Origin: Candidatus Gallilactobacillus intestinavium
GTDB taxonomy: Bacteria > Bacillota > Bacilli > Lactobacillales > Lactobacillaceae
DNA length: 41,845 bases
Direction: 5' to 3'
Assembly (NCBI GenBank): GCA_017694665.1
Contig: JADIMP010000060.1
Location: 1 to 41,845 of the forward strand
Below are positions 20,839 through 30,523 of this stretch, piece after piece; within the stretch, counting starts at the first letter, position 1, and every line of letters starts with the position of its first letter. The position numbers and the translations under genes are program-made. The notes under the pieces are model-generated. The model was not told the DNA's origin and did no database searches. It saw nothing but the letters and a program-made list of their open reading frames with translations.

Positions 20839-22767
20839 ATGAATTTAATACAAATCAATAATTTAACTAAAGAGTTTAATGGTAAAACACTATTTAAAAA
20901 TGTCAATTTAACGATATCAGATAAAAATAAATATGCACTTATCGGTCAAAACGGTGCCGGAAAATCTACCTTAATAAAAATTATTTTAGGTATTGAATCT
21001 TCAACTGCAGGAAAAGTTATTACTAATAACCAAATTAAAATTGGTTATTTACCACAAAACCCTAATTTTAATTCCCAAAAAACCGTTTGGGACGAAATGC
21101 TAGATGCCGTCCAAGATTTAGTTTCAGAAGAAAAAGAAATTAACCGTTTAGAAAAAGTTATTGCTCAAGGTAGTGAAAATCCAGACTATCAAAAAGCACT
21201 TAACAAATACGATTACTTACAAAATGACTTTTTAAATAAAAACGGTTATGCTTACTCCTCTAATATTCGCAGTATGCTCCACATTTTCCATTTCAAACAG
21301 GAAGATTATAATCGAAAAGTTAACAGCTTTTCAGGTGGTCAAAAAACGCAATTAGCATTTATTAAATTATTACTACAAAATCCAGATTTATTAATACTCG
21401 ATGAACCTACAAATCATCTAGATATTGATACATTAGTCTGGTTGGAAGACTACTTAACCAATTATTCTGGTGCTGTTTTAATTGTTTCACATGATCGTTT
21501 CTTTTTAGATAAAGTTGTAGATAACATTTATGATTTAAGAAATAAAACTATTTCTTTTTATAAAGGAAATTATTCATCCTATCTACAACAATACGATCAA
21601 CGTTTGCAAACTCAAATAAAGCAATACAATAAACAACAAAAAGAAATTAATAAATTGCAAACTTTTATCAACAAAAATATCGTTCGCTCCTCCACTTCTA
21701 AACAAGCTCAAGCTCGCCGTAAAAAGTTAGAAAAAATGGAAGTTATCCAAGCTCCACAAACAAAAAACAGACAAATGCACATCTCGTTCTCGCCAAACGA
21801 AGATAGCGGTAAAGAAGTATTAAAAGTCGAAAATTTATCAATTGGTTACAATAACCAAATTTTGGCCAACAACATTAATTTTTTAATAAAAAAACAACAC
21901 ATTGTAGGAATCATTGGACCTAATGGGATCGGTAAATCTACTTTACTAAAAACAATTATGCATTCCATTAATCCTCTTAATGGTTCAATTAAATTAGGTG
22001 CTAATGTATCTATTGGTTACTACGATCAAGAGCAGCTAAATTTAAATAATAAAAAAACTGTTTTAAACGAAGTATGGGATGATCATCCTTTAATGCCAGA
22101 AACTGATATCAGAAATATTTTAGGCAGTTTTTTATTTTCAGGTGACGATGTTAAAAAATATGTTTCAGAATTGAGTGGAGGAGAAAAAGCTCGTTTATCT
22201 TTAACAAAGCTATCACTTAATCATGATAACTTTTTAATATTAGACGAACCTACCAATCATTTAGACATTGATGCTCGTCAAATTTTAGAAAATACTTTAG
22301 TTAATTTTTCGGGAACAATTTTATTTGTTTCACATGATCGTTATTTCATTAATCAAATTGCTACCGATATCATTGAAATAAATAATAATTCTGCTAAATT
22401 TTACCCAGGCAATTACAACGATTATTTAATAGAAAAAGAAAAAGAACTAAACAACTCTAATAATAAGAATTCAAAAGAACATAATTACAAAACCAATAAA
22501 GAAAATAAGCCAATTGATAAAGAAAAACAAAGAGAAATAAGAAAAATCAAACGCCAAATAGACCAAAAAGAAAAAATAATAAATGAAGCAACTAAAATTA
22601 AAAAAAATATTGAATCACAAATGCAAAATCCTCAATTTTCTTCAGACGTTAAAAAATTAACCGATCTTCAAACTAAACTCAATGAGCAGACAAAGATTAT
22701 TGATGAAAACGAAAATGAGTGGTTAGATTTATCTAATAAACTAGAACAACTGAATTTAAACAATTAA
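20839..22767 (+). CDS. ydiF: ABC-F family ATPase, YdiF-like
   Basis: This 642-residue soluble protein has two ABC modules and no membrane segments, the plan of the ABC-F translation factors that act in the ribosomal E site. Module 1 has GQNGAGKST (about residues 37-45), SGGQ and LLILDEPTNHLD; module 2 has GPNGIGKST, LSGGEKARLSL and FLILDEPTNHLD. Between them lies the basic linker SSTSKQAQARRKKLEKM, the P-site tRNA contact region. The Asn- and Lys-rich C-terminal 100 residues form a coiled coil of the Uup type. The neighbours (rex, groESL on one side, tsaD-rimI-tsaB on the other) match the ydiF position in Bacillus. It could aid stalled ribosomes or give antibiotic tolerance. Confidence 0.9.
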   Translation: MNLIQINNLTKEFNGKTLFKNVNLTISDKNKYALIGQNGAGKSTLIKIILGIESSTAGKVITNNQIKIGYLPQNPNFNSQKTVWDEMLDAVQDLVSEEKEINRLEKVIAQGSENPDYQKALNKYDYLQNDFLNKNGYAYSSNIRSMLHIFHFKQEDYNRKVNSFSGGQKTQLAFIKLLLQNPDLLILDEPTNHLDIDTLVWLEDYLTNYSGAVLIVSHDRFFLDKVVDNIYDLRNKTISFYKGNYSSYLQQYDQRLQTQIKQYNKQQKEINKLQTFINKNIVRSSTSKQAQARRKKLEKMEVIQAPQTKNRQMHISFSPNEDSGKEVLKVENLSIGYNNQILANNINFLIKKQHIVGIIGPNGIGKSTLLKTIMHSINPLNGSIKLGANVSIGYYDQEQLNLNNKKTVLNEVWDDHPLMPETDIRNILGSFLFSGDDVKKYVSELSGGEKARLSLTKLSLNHDNFLILDEPTNHLDIDARQILENTLVNFSGTILFVSHDRYFINQIATDIIEINNNSAKFYPGNYNDYLIEKEKELNNSNNKNSKEHNYKTNKENKPIDKEKQREIRKIKRQIDQKEKIINEATKIKKNIESQMQNPQFSSDVKKLTDLQTKLNEQTKIIDENENEWLDLSNKLEQLNLNN

Positions 22768-22800
22768 AAAAGAGGCATATTAGCCTCTTTTTTAATTGTT
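22759..22800. terminator. Bidirectional terminator between ydiF and tsaD
   Basis: An 18-bp perfect inverted repeat (22759-22776 with 22783-22800) around the loop ATATTA, core AAAAAAGAGGC/GCCTCTTTTTT, serves both converging genes. It includes the ydiF stop codon and touches the tsaD stop codon. Confidence 0.95.
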
Positions 22801-23824
22801 AATAATGTTCAAATGATAAATTAGGTACTGCATTTAAATCTAAATGTGAAAAATTACCTTGTAAAAATTGATCATAAGCTGCTGCTCCTATCATAGCTGC
22901 ATTATCACCACACAATTTCAATGGTGCTGGAATAAAATCAATATTTGGATAATCTTTAATTAAATTAGACAAGCTAGCCCTTAATTGAGAATTGGCAGCT
23001 ACACCTCCTGCCAAGACAAATTGTTTAATACCTGAAAACTCATTAATTGCCTTTTCAGTTTTAGTCGTTAAAACGTCAACCACACTATTTTGAAAACTAG
23101 CTAATAAATCATTCTTATTTAATTTTTTTCCAACCTGGTCAGCATTATGAACAGTATTAATGAAAGCGCTTTTTAAACCACTAAAACTAAAGTCATAATT
23201 ATCATCTTTTATCATTGCTCTTGGAAAATGAAAAGTATCTGAACCACTTTTAGATAGTTCATCAATTGCCTTCCCTGCAGGGTAAGCCAATCCTAAAACA
23301 CGTCCTACTTTATCAAAGACCTCTCCTGCTGCATCATCTCTAGTAGTTCCCAAAATTTTAAATTTATATCTTTGAGGCATATAAACCAATTCTGTGTGTC
23401 CACCAGATACTAATAAAGCTAATAATGGAAATTGTAATTTTTTGACATAATTGGCCGCATAAATATGACCTGCCATATGATTAACTCCTATTAATGGTAA
23501 ATGGTATTCACATGAAAATGACTTAGCCGCATTAATGCCTACAAGTAATGATCCTACTAATCCTGGACCATAAGTTACTGCTACTGCTGTTAAATTTGAT
23601 ATCTTAAAATTAGCATCCGATAACGCTTTTTTAATTCCTATTGTTATCTCTTCAATGTGATGTCTACTAGCTACTTCAGGAACAACTCCTCCAAATCGCT
23701 GATGACTTTTAATTTGAGTTGCAATAAAATGACTTAAAATTTCATTTCCATTTTTAACAATTGCAACACTAGTTTCATCACAACTACTTTCAATAGCCAA
23801 AATAAATTTATCTTTTTTTAGCAA
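22799..23824 (-). CDS. tsaD: tRNA N6-adenosine threonylcarbamoyltransferase
   Basis: TsaD (341 residues) transfers threonylcarbamoyl to A37 of ANN-decoding tRNAs, with TsaB and TsaE. The metal-binding pair NHMAGH (His116, His120), the N-terminal ASKHA nucleotide site [12 protein letters not shown] (residues 12-23), [13 protein letters not shown] near 133-145 and [14 protein letters not shown] near 265-278 are present. It lies 12 bp after rimI in the tsaB-rimI-tsaD unit. TsaE and TsaC are not in this window. Confidence 0.97.
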   Translation of the reverse strand: MLKKDKFILAIESSCDETSVAIVKNGNEILSHFIATQIKSHQRFGGVVPEVASRHHIEEITIGIKKALSDANFKISNLTAVAVTYGPGLVGSLLVGINAAKSFSCEYHLPLIGVNHMAGHIYAANYVKKLQFPLLALLVSGGHTELVYMPQRYKFKILGTTRDDAAGEVFDKVGRVLGLAYPAGKAIDELSKSGSDTFHFPRAMIKDDNYDFSFSGLKSAFINTVHNADQVGKKLNKNDLLASFQNSVVDVLTTKTEKAINEFSGIKQFVLAGGVAANSQLRASLSNLIKDYPNIDFIPAPLKLCGDNAAMIGAAAYDQFLQGNFSHLDLNAVPNLSFEHY

Positions 23825-23836
23825 AACATTCTCACT

Positions 23837-24421
23837 CTAATCATTAGATAGTATAACTCGCATATCTAGCGCATCTTCATTACTAGAAGAATAATAATTA
23901 TGCTTAATATTATACTGTTTAAATCCTAATTTTTTATATAATTTTTGAGCACTACTATTATTAATCCTAACTTCTAAAGTTATTTCTTTCATGTTCATAT
24001 AACGTGCTTTATATAATAAAGTACGCATCAAGAACTCACCTAATCCTCTTCCTTGATAATTCGGCAAAACCGCTAAATTAGTTATATGTGCTTCTTTGGT
24101 TTCACAGTTCATAGAACATCCAGCATATGCTAATAACTTATCATTTTTACGAATAATTAAATATAAACGATCATCTAAACGTGTAAGTTCTTTTTCAAAA
24201 GTTACTTCATCCCAAGTTGTATTACCATTACTTACTGATCTTTGAACATCAATCATTTCGGTAATATCTGTTACCTGTGCTCTAGCTAAAAAATAATTAA
24301 TACCTCTAATTTTTAATTTATGATTGTTGATATCTAAATTGTCCAGTTGTTGTTCTTTAGTTAATGTTTCAAAATGATTATGATACCATTTTTGAAATTG
24401 ACTTTTATATTTCTTCCACAT
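23837..24421 (-). CDS. rimI: RimI-type N-acetyltransferase
   Basis: This 194-residue GNAT acetyltransferase resembles RimI, which acetylates the N-terminal alanine of ribosomal protein S18. The acetyl-CoA loop QGRGLGEFLMRTLL lies near residues 122-135, followed by ITLEVRINNSSAQKLYKKLGFK, the classic GNAT C-terminal motif. An N-terminal extension of about 45 residues before the domain is longer than in E. coli; I recall similar extensions in lactobacilli. It overlaps the end of tsaB by 17 bp, pointing to coupled translation. The position between tsaB and tsaD supports the name, but the substrate is inferred. Confidence 0.88.
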   Translation of the reverse strand: MWKKYKSQFQKWYHNHFETLTKEQQLDNLDINNHKLKIRGINYFLARAQVTDITEMIDVQRSVSNGNTTWDEVTFEKELTRLDDRLYLIIRKNDKLLAYAGCSMNCETKEAHITNLAVLPNYQGRGLGEFLMRTLLYKARYMNMKEITLEVRINNSSAQKLYKKLGFKQYNIKHNYYSSSNEDALDMRVILSND

Positions 24422-25127
24422 AATTAGTCTGATCTTCTTTATGTTCTTTCATCCAATTAGCCTCGGCTGGAGACAATCTTAAATAATTAGGAACCAAGGC
24501 GTCTACATCTTTTACTATATTTTCTTCACTACTTATTTTTAACATATTTTTTGCTTGTGGAACATTTAAAATTCCATTTACAAAATTTGCAGTAGAGAAT
24601 AAGTTTAGAATATTTTCTTTTAAATGTTCAAGTTCTCCCATAAAGTAAACATTTTGAATTTCTTTTTTCATCAAAAAATTAATCCAATTGTCCAAATAAA
24701 TATGACGATCCTTGAATTTATTAATCGGTCGGCCGTTTTCTATTTTATATAGTCCTGTATATATATTATTATTTCTAGCATCAAATATAGGACTAATATA
24801 TTTTCCTTCTAAAAAAGAAACATTAGTTGCTAAACTTTGTAAACTTGACACTGTCTCTAAAGGAATTTTTTTACAACTACTTAAAGTTTTTGCAGTCGTT
24901 ACTGCTATTCTTAACCCTGTATATGATCCAGGACCAACAGCAACAATTAACCTATCAATGCTTGTAAACGATAAATTAGCATGTTTTAAAACACTATTGA
25001 TAGTTGGTATCAATTGTAATGTATGATTTTTACGAATTAAAGTAGTTACTTCTTCATAAAGTTTTCCATCAACAAACAAAGCAACACTCATCGGATTATT
25101 AGAAGTATCAAATGCCAAAATTTTCAT
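24405..25127 (-). CDS. tsaB: tRNA threonylcarbamoyladenosine biosynthesis protein TsaB
   Basis: TsaB (240 residues) is the partner of TsaD in making the t6A37 tRNA modification. It keeps the N-terminal ASKHA start MKILAFDTSNNPMSVAL and the motif VGPGSYTGLRIAVTTAKTLS (about residues 64-83). I chose the ATG at 25127 because it gives the family's usual N-terminus; the GTG at 25136 has no better ribosome site, and the Shine-Dalgarno is weak for both. The start is 20 nt past the galE terminator, with no space for a separate promoter. Confidence 0.93.
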   Translation of the reverse strand: MKILAFDTSNNPMSVALFVDGKLYEEVTTLIRKNHTLQLIPTINSVLKHANLSFTSIDRLIVAVGPGSYTGLRIAVTTAKTLSSCKKIPLETVSSLQSLATNVSFLEGKYISPIFDARNNNIYTGLYKIENGRPINKFKDRHIYLDNWINFLMKKEIQNVYFMGELEHLKENILNLFSTANFVNGILNVPQAKNMLKISSEENIVKDVDALVPNYLRLSPAEANWMKEHKEDQTNYVEEI

Positions 25128-25147
25128 AATTAACACGCTTATTCAAT

Positions 25148-25188
25148 AAAAAAACGAAAATTAGATAAATATACTATCAATTTTCGTT
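25148..25188 (-). terminator. Terminator of the dnaX-galE operon
   Basis: On the minus strand AACGAAAATT, GATA, a 7-base loop, TATC, one bulged base, and AATTTTCGTT form a 14-bp stem followed by a run of Ts reaching 25148. It lies just after the galE stop and ends 20 nt before tsaB. Confidence 0.85.
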
Positions 25189-25195
25189 AATAAAT

Positions 25196-26185
25196 TTATT
25201 CATCAAAACCATTAGGGTGTTTTTTAGACCATATCCAAGCAGTTTCAATTATTTTATATACGTCATCATATTTAGGCTTCCAACCCAGTAACTTTCTTGC
25301 ATCTGTAGAATCAGCTACTAATGAATCAGGATCTCCTCCTCTTCTAGCAGCAATCTTTGCAGGTATTTTTTTACCTGTTACTTTCCGAGCGGTTTCAACA
25401 ATTTCTTTTACTGAAAACCCAGTAGAAGATCCTAAATTAAATGACCTACTTTCTTTACCATCATTTAAATAATTTAAGGCTAAAACATGTGCATCTACTA
25501 AATCAAGAACATGCACATAATCTCTTACATTAGTTCCATCAGGAGTATTATAGTCGTTCCCATAAATATCTATGTGATCTCTTTGCTCTAACGCAACTTG
25601 CAAAATTCTTGGAATTAAATGAGTTTCAGGTCGATGATCTTCTCCCAAGGAACCATCTTCTTTAGCACCAGCGGCATTAAAATATCTTAAAGCAACCCAT
25701 TTTAGACCATATGCCTTGTTACACCATTGCATTATTTTTTCCATCATAACCTTAGTATCTCCATAAGGATTAATAGGTTTTAAAGGAAAATCTTCTTTAA
25801 TTGGATTTTTATCTGGTATTCCATATGTTGCTGCTGAAGATGAAAATACAATCTTTTCACAATCATATTCTTTCATTACTTCTAATAAAGTAATAATCCC
25901 AACTAAATTATCATCGAAGTATTTTAATGGCTTAACAACCGATTCAGGAACTAATGAAAAAGCATCAAAATGTACAACTGCTTCTATATTTTCTTTTTTA
26001 AAAACATCTCTTAAAAATTCTTTATTCCTTGTGTCACCAAAATAAAATTTAGCTAAGGAATTTATCGCTTGTTTATGTCCAGTAGATAAATTATCAATAA
26101 CAACTACATCTTTTCCTTGATTTACTAAACTGTCAACCATATGTGATCCAATATATCCAGCACCACCAGCAATCAAAATTGACAT
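25196..26185 (-). CDS. galE: UDP-glucose 4-epimerase
   Basis: GalE (329 residues) interconverts UDP-glucose and UDP-galactose through an NAD-bound ketose. The NAD site [14 protein letters not shown] lies at residues 7-20, the catalytic serine region SSSAATYG near 124, and the catalytic YxxxK as NPYGDTK near 146-152. [10 protein letters not shown] and [15 protein letters not shown] are also diagnostic. The ATG has AAGGAG upstream. It is last in the long minus-strand run from dnaX and ends in a terminator. In this genome it stands apart from other Leloir genes, so a role in surface polysaccharide is as likely as galactose use. Confidence 0.96.
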   Translation of the reverse strand: MSILIAGGAGYIGSHMVDSLVNQGKDVVVIDNLSTGHKQAINSLAKFYFGDTRNKEFLRDVFKKENIEAVVHFDAFSLVPESVVKPLKYFDDNLVGIITLLEVMKEYDCEKIVFSSSAATYGIPDKNPIKEDFPLKPINPYGDTKVMMEKIMQWCNKAYGLKWVALRYFNAAGAKEDGSLGEDHRPETHLIPRILQVALEQRDHIDIYGNDYNTPDGTNVRDYVHVLDLVDAHVLALNYLNDGKESRSFNLGSSTGFSVKEIVETARKVTGKKIPAKIAARRGGDPDSLVADSTDARKLLGWKPKYDDVYKIIETAWIWSKKHPNGFDE

Positions 26186-26218
26186 ATTAAAATACTCCTT
26201 TTCAATAAATTAAAAATA

Positions 26219-26995
26219 TTATACCACATGATGGTTATTTTTTTTCCAGCTTAATTCAGCTTCCGCAAAAACAACATCATCTTTGCTTATAGAGTGAATG
26301 GTATGAACTATACCATTGTTTTTTTCTTCTTCAATAACTGAACTTTCAATTTTTTGTCCATAAGTAACTTCATTTTCAAACTTAATAATCATTTTATTTA
26401 TATTAAAATTATCTAAAAAGTGGCTAGGTAATACATCCATAATCCAATCAAAATAATTAACATTATTTACATGATCATTAGTATCAATATCAAAATATCT
26501 AACCAGATATTCTTTACAATAATCAGCTTTTTTATCCAAAGATTTTAAAGAAGTAGGTTTTTTTAATCTAGGAATTTCTTTTACATTATTAAAATTATAA
26601 CCATCTACAATTTTTTCAGGAATAGATACAATACATCGTTTATTTTTATCTATAACAACACAAATAGCATTAATTTGTACTAAAATATTATTTCCATCTT
26701 TAACAAAAAATTGACGATATGCAAAATAACGATTTTTACATGTAGCTTTTGTTTCTAAAACTACTTTATCATGCTCTTTAGGTAATTTATTAACAATAAC
26801 TTCATACTCAGTAATTACCCATCCTAAATTCAATTGCATTAAAAGATCTGTACCAATATTTAAACTATCAGCTTGATGAAAAGACAGAGCTAACAACATA
26901 CTCATTAATTTAGACAAAATAACTCTACCGTTTTTATCACATTCATAATACTGAAATACATGATCACAACTTATTGTATTATTTAAATTACCCAT
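26219..26995 (-). CDS. Acyl-ACP thioesterase (FatA/FatB-like)
   Basis: This 258-residue protein has the two hot-dog folds of the PF01643 acyl-ACP thioesterases. The N-terminal half contains GWVITEYEVIV and YFAYRQFFV (about residues 57-67 and 88-96). The C-terminal half contains DTNDHVNNVNYFDW (near 170-184), matching the active-site Asn-x-His-Val-Asn-Asn stretch. Such enzymes release free fatty acids from acyl-carrier protein. It lies between rsmI and galE, as often seen in lactobacilli. The Shine-Dalgarno (GGAG, 13 nt upstream) is distant. Confidence 0.88.
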   Translation of the reverse strand: MGNLNNTISCDHVFQYYECDKNGRVILSKLMSMLLALSFHQADSLNIGTDLLMQLNLGWVITEYEVIVNKLPKEHDKVVLETKATCKNRYFAYRQFFVKDGNNILVQINAICVVIDKNKRCIVSIPEKIVDGYNFNNVKEIPRLKKPTSLKSLDKKADYCKEYLVRYFDIDTNDHVNNVNYFDWIMDVLPSHFLDNFNINKMIIKFENEVTYGQKIESSVIEEEKNNGIVHTIHSISKDDVVFAEAELSWKKNNHHVV

Positions 26996-27014
26996 ACAAA
27001 AATAACTACTCCAG

Positions 27015-27887
27015 TTAATTTATATTATGATAAAAATTATAAACTATTTTTTTAGAAAGGCCTTTGATTTTAGACACTTTTTTTATAGCATCATTAGGTC
27101 TTATTCCTTTACTAATTAAATTATCAACTAAAGTATTGATAGGTATATCGTTATCTCCTTCTGGAACAATAGGAGTTTGATTATCAATTAAAATAACGAA
27201 CTCTCCTTTTATTTTATCGTTACCTTTACACCACTCTAAAACTTCATCCAAAGATCCCCGAATAAAAGTTTCAAACTTCTTAGTCAATTCTTTACACAAA
27301 GCTACATTAGGATTATTAAAAATTTTATTAATATTTTCCAATGTATTAACTAATCTATATGGAGATTCATAAAATATAATCGTTCCAAAAATAGATTTAA
27401 CTTTATCAAAAACTTTAATTTGTTCTTTATTTTTACGTGGTAAAAATCCATAAAAGTAAAACGGTTGGGGCAAACACCCGCTAGCAATCAACCCCGTTAG
27501 TGCTGCATTAGCTCCTGGCAAGGGAACAACATTTATTTCATGATGAATAGCTTCTAACACTAATTCCTTCCCAGGATCACTAATAGATGGCATACCTGCA
27601 TCGCTTACCTGAGCCACACTAATTCCCTCTAACAATTTTTGAATTATTATGGGAATTTTTTCTAATTTATTATGTTCATGGAAGCTAATCTGTTGTGTTT
27701 TAATTTGATAATGATTTAACAACTTTTGTGTAGTTCTCGTATCTTCCGCAGCTATTAAATCCACAGATTTTAAAACTTTTAAAGACCTTAAAGTAATATC
27801 ATCCAAGTTTCCTATTGGTGTGGGTACTAAAAAAAGAGTTCCTCTATTTTTAACATCTGTATAACTGTACTGTACGTTTAAATTCAT
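27015..27887 (-). CDS. rsmI: 16S rRNA (cytidine1402-2'-O)-methyltransferase
   Basis: RsmI (290 residues) methylates the ribose of C1402 in the decoding site of 16S rRNA. The SAM-binding tetrapyrrole-methylase fold shows GTLFLVPTPIGNLDDITLR (about residues 16-34), AAEDTRTTQKLL near 47, VSDAGMPSISDPG near 94 and VVPLPGANAALTGLIASG near 117. The 15-residue leader before the fold is common in Gram-positive members. It starts 1 bp after the yabA stop. Confidence 0.96.
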   Translation of the reverse strand: MNLNVQYSYTDVKNRGTLFLVPTPIGNLDDITLRSLKVLKSVDLIAAEDTRTTQKLLNHYQIKTQQISFHEHNKLEKIPIIIQKLLEGISVAQVSDAGMPSISDPGKELVLEAIHHEINVVPLPGANAALTGLIASGCLPQPFYFYGFLPRKNKEQIKVFDKVKSIFGTIIFYESPYRLVNTLENINKIFNNPNVALCKELTKKFETFIRGSLDEVLEWCKGNDKIKGEFVILIDNQTPIVPEGDNDIPINTLVDNLISKGIRPNDAIKKVSKIKGLSKKIVYNFYHNIN

Positions 27888-27888
27888 A

Positions 27889-28212
27889 TTAATTATTTTT
27901 TTTGATATTATCTAATAATTCTAAACAAAAGATACATTGTTCATCTGGTTCTCTATGCTCTCCATATTGTTCTCTGCAAATATGAAAACCTGCCGCATAC
28001 AATTCATCTAAATTTTTTAAACTATTAGAACTATTTTTTTTCTCTTCTTTATTTAATTTCAATAATTGTTTATTTTCTAAATTCAACCGATCATTTTCTT
28101 GTATCAAAGAAATCATTTTTTGTTGAAGAGAATTGACCTTTAACGAAACATTTCTTAATTGTGCTTCTAATTCATTAAATTCGATTAATATTTCTTTTTT
28201 ATAATTCTTCAT
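27889..28212 (-). CDS. yabA: Replication initiation control protein YabA
   Basis: YabA (107 residues) restrains DnaA and binds the DnaN clamp. It has a long N-terminal coiled coil (about residues 8-60) for tetramerisation and a C-terminal zinc site with His77, Cys79, Cys93 and Cys96 (CREQYG... then CIFC). Length and layout match the family. It lies between holB and rsmI, its usual place. RicT (YaaT), often present between holB and yabA, is missing. Confidence 0.92.
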   Translation of the reverse strand: MKNYKKEILIEFNELEAQLRNVSLKVNSLQQKMISLIQENDRLNLENKQLLKLNKEEKKNSSNSLKNLDELYAAGFHICREQYGEHREPDEQCIFCLELLDNIKKNN

Positions 28213-28226
28213 TATCTATATTCTCA

Positions 28227-29228
28227 CTAGTGAATAACATCGTTTAATATTTTCACTGTTATATATTCTATTATATTTTGTAAACTAATATTATTATTAA
28301 TAAATCTTTTTGCGTTAAAAACAATATTTACAAAATTCAACATATCAGACACAGTATAAGTCTTTACAAATTTATTTATATCAACATTTGTTTCTAAAAA
28401 ACAAACACCGTTAATATTAAGCTTTTTAAACAAAATATCTCTAAAGGGTAAAACTAACGTATTCAATATTATCTTCTGTTTTGTTTTATTTTCATTTAAA
28501 GATAAAAATTGCGCAATTAAATTAAATGATGCCAAATCTTTATTCAAAAGTTTTAAAAACCAAATTTTAGTTAGATTAACTAACTCATTAAACCAGTCAT
28601 TAGGAATAAATTCATTTAATACACAAGTAGAGTCTTGAGTTAATTTAACAGCTGATTTAGATAAATCTTTAGATAATCCCATTTCAGTGAATTTTTTTAT
28701 TTGATCTACTTCATTATTTAACTTCATAAAAACAACTTGAGTTCTCGAAACAATAGTAGGTAGAATCACATTTAAATTATTAGTTAACAAAATTATATAT
28801 GTATTTTTAGCTGGTTCCTCAATAAATTTTAATAATGAATTAGAAGCACTATTTGTTAATAGTTCTGCATTATTAATAATAAATATTTTTTTCCTACCTT
28901 CTACAGAATATAAGTTAGCTTCCTTTTTTAGCAATCTAATTTGATCAACTTTAATATTGTCATCATTTGGATCCAAAAAAATAACATCAGGATGATTGTG
29001 TAACAAAATTTTTGTACATTCATTACACTCACAACACGGAAATCCTGATTGTAAATTCGTACAAAAAAGCCGCATAGCAATCCACATAGCTAATGTTTCT
29101 TTTCCACTACCATTAGCTCCACTAAATAAATATGCATGCGACAATCGTTTATTATCAATAATTAATTGAAACCTAGTCAACAAATCATTTTGAAATAATT
29201 TTACTTCACTATTTATATCTTTTATCAT
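28227..29228 (-). CDS. holB: DNA polymerase III delta' subunit
   Basis: Delta' (333 residues) is the stator of the clamp loader. The AAA+ N-terminus has FSGANGSGKETLA (about residues 34-46), the zinc cluster CCECNECTKIL near 66-76, and the SRT version of the SRC arginine-finger motif (ISRTQ/VSRTQVVF near 157-164). The C-terminal helical half is divergent and rich in Asn and Lys. It begins 2 bp after tmk; darA (yaaQ), usually between these two genes in relatives, is absent. The ribosome binding site is weak. Confidence 0.92.
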   Translation of the reverse strand: MIKDINSEVKLFQNDLLTRFQLIIDNKRLSHAYLFSGANGSGKETLAMWIAMRLFCTNLQSGFPCCECNECTKILLHNHPDVIFLDPNDDNIKVDQIRLLKKEANLYSVEGRKKIFIINNAELLTNSASNSLLKFIEEPAKNTYIILLTNNLNVILPTIVSRTQVVFMKLNNEVDQIKKFTEMGLSKDLSKSAVKLTQDSTCVLNEFIPNDWFNELVNLTKIWFLKLLNKDLASFNLIAQFLSLNENKTKQKIILNTLVLPFRDILFKKLNINGVCFLETNVDINKFVKTYTVSDMLNFVNIVFNAKRFINNNISLQNIIEYITVKILNDVIH

Positions 29229-29230
29229 AA

Positions 29231-29872
29231 TTATTTTTTTCTAAAAATATTAGGAAAAGTATTAACAATTAAATTTTTAGTATCGCCTACAACTTGATCG
29301 AAATTTCTATTAGCATCAATTAATTTAATCCTATCATTATTGTCTACTAATTTTAAATATTCTTGTCTTACTCTTTTATGAAAACTAAGATTTTCCTGAT
29401 CCAAGCGATTTATTTCATTAGATCGATAATTATTAATACGTTTCAGCCCAACTTCAGAAGGAATGTCAAAATAAATAGTTAAATCTGGTTGTAATCCTTC
29501 TGTAGCAAATCTATTTAAATCTGAAATTAATTGTTCACCAATTTGTCGTCCTGCTCCCTGATATGCCACAGAACTATCAACATATCTATCAGAAAATACG
29601 ATTTTATTTTGCGATAAAGCAGGTAAAACAGTCTCTATTAAGTGTTGACGTCTGGAAGCAGCAAATAACAATGCTTCTGTTCGTGAATCCATATTATTAT
29701 TTTTTTTATCTACAATAATTTTACGAATCTCTTCAGAAATTTTACTACCACCAGGTTCTCTAGTAATAACTAATCTTTCACCTAAAACAGATAAAAAATC
29801 CTTTTTTAGTGCATTCAAAATACTAGTCTTACCTGCTCCATCAGCACCTTCAAAGGTAATAAAAATACCCAT
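29231..29872 (-). CDS. tmk: Thymidylate kinase
   Basis: Tmk (213 residues) makes dTDP from dTMP. The P-loop FEGADGAGKTS lies at residues 6-16, ITREPGGSKISEEIR near 37 is the DRE/REP-type loop, and SDRYVDSSVAYQGAGR near 93-108 is the family's catalytic stretch. The ATG at 29872 was chosen because AAAGGA lies 8 nt upstream; the TTG at 29878 would be too close to it. It sits between recR and holB. Confidence 0.96.
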   Translation of the reverse strand: MGIFITFEGADGAGKTSILNALKKDFLSVLGERLVITREPGGSKISEEIRKIIVDKKNNNMDSRTEALLFAASRRQHLIETVLPALSQNKIVFSDRYVDSSVAYQGAGRQIGEQLISDLNRFATEGLQPDLTIYFDIPSEVGLKRINNYRSNEINRLDQENLSFHKRVRQEYLKLVDNNDRIKLIDANRNFDQVVGDTKNLIVNTFPNIFRKK

Positions 29873-29912
29873 TAACAAAATCCTTTCTAAAAATTTAATC
29901 TACTTGATAATA

Positions 29913-30512
29913 CTACATTTCAGTTCTACCTTCGATAGCTTTTATTAAAGTCATTTCATCAGCATAGTCAATATCACTACCAACAGATAACCCATGAGCT
30001 AATCTTGTTACTTTAATTCCAGCTGGTTTAATTAATTTAGACAAATACATTGCAGTAGCTTCTCCTTCTGGATTTGCATTAGTTGCAATAATTACTTCTT
30101 TTATTTCTGGGTGTTTTTGCAATCTTTTAACTAAACCACTTATATTAATATCTTCAGGGCCCTTCCCTTCCACTGGAGACAACACTCCATGCAAAACATG
30201 ATAAAGTCCTGTATATTCATGCATATTTTCCATAGAAACTAAATCTTTTGGTTGTTCCACTACTAATACTTTAGTTTGATCTCTATCTTTATCTTGACAA
30301 ATTTCACAAGGATCATCTTCCGTAATGTTCCCGCATATAGAACAAAAATGTAATTTCCTTTTAGCATCCATTAAAGCTTTAGAAAAAATACTAACATCAT
30401 CATCATTCATATTTATAGTATAAAAAGCTAATCTGGTCGCAGATTTAATACCTATTCCAGGTAATTTCATAAAACTATCTATTAATTTAGCAATTGGTTC
30501 TGGATAATTCAT
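29913..30512 (-). CDS. recR: Recombination protein RecR
   Basis: RecR (199 residues) forms a clamp that loads RecA with RecO and RecF. An N-terminal helix-hairpin-helix ([14 protein letters not shown], about residues 18-31), a zinc finger [16 protein letters not shown] (near 57-72), and a Toprim domain starting at VLVVEQPKD and containing [16 protein letters not shown] are all present. It follows dnaX by 11 bp. YbaB (yaaK), which normally sits between dnaX and recR, is missing here. Confidence 0.97.
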   Translation of the reverse strand: MNYPEPIAKLIDSFMKLPGIGIKSATRLAFYTINMNDDDVSIFSKALMDAKRKLHFCSICGNITEDDPCEICQDKDRDQTKVLVVEQPKDLVSMENMHEYTGLYHVLHGVLSPVEGKGPEDINISGLVKRLQKHPEIKEVIIATNANPEGEATAMYLSKLIKPAGIKVTRLAHGLSVGSDIDYADEMTLIKAIEGRTEM

Positions 30513-30523
30513 TAATAGCCTTC

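Noticed and set aside
24712..25026. Plus-strand 104-codon ORF across tsaB
   Set aside because: It is antisense to a well-supported gene in its full length, has no ribosome site I could see, and no family pattern.
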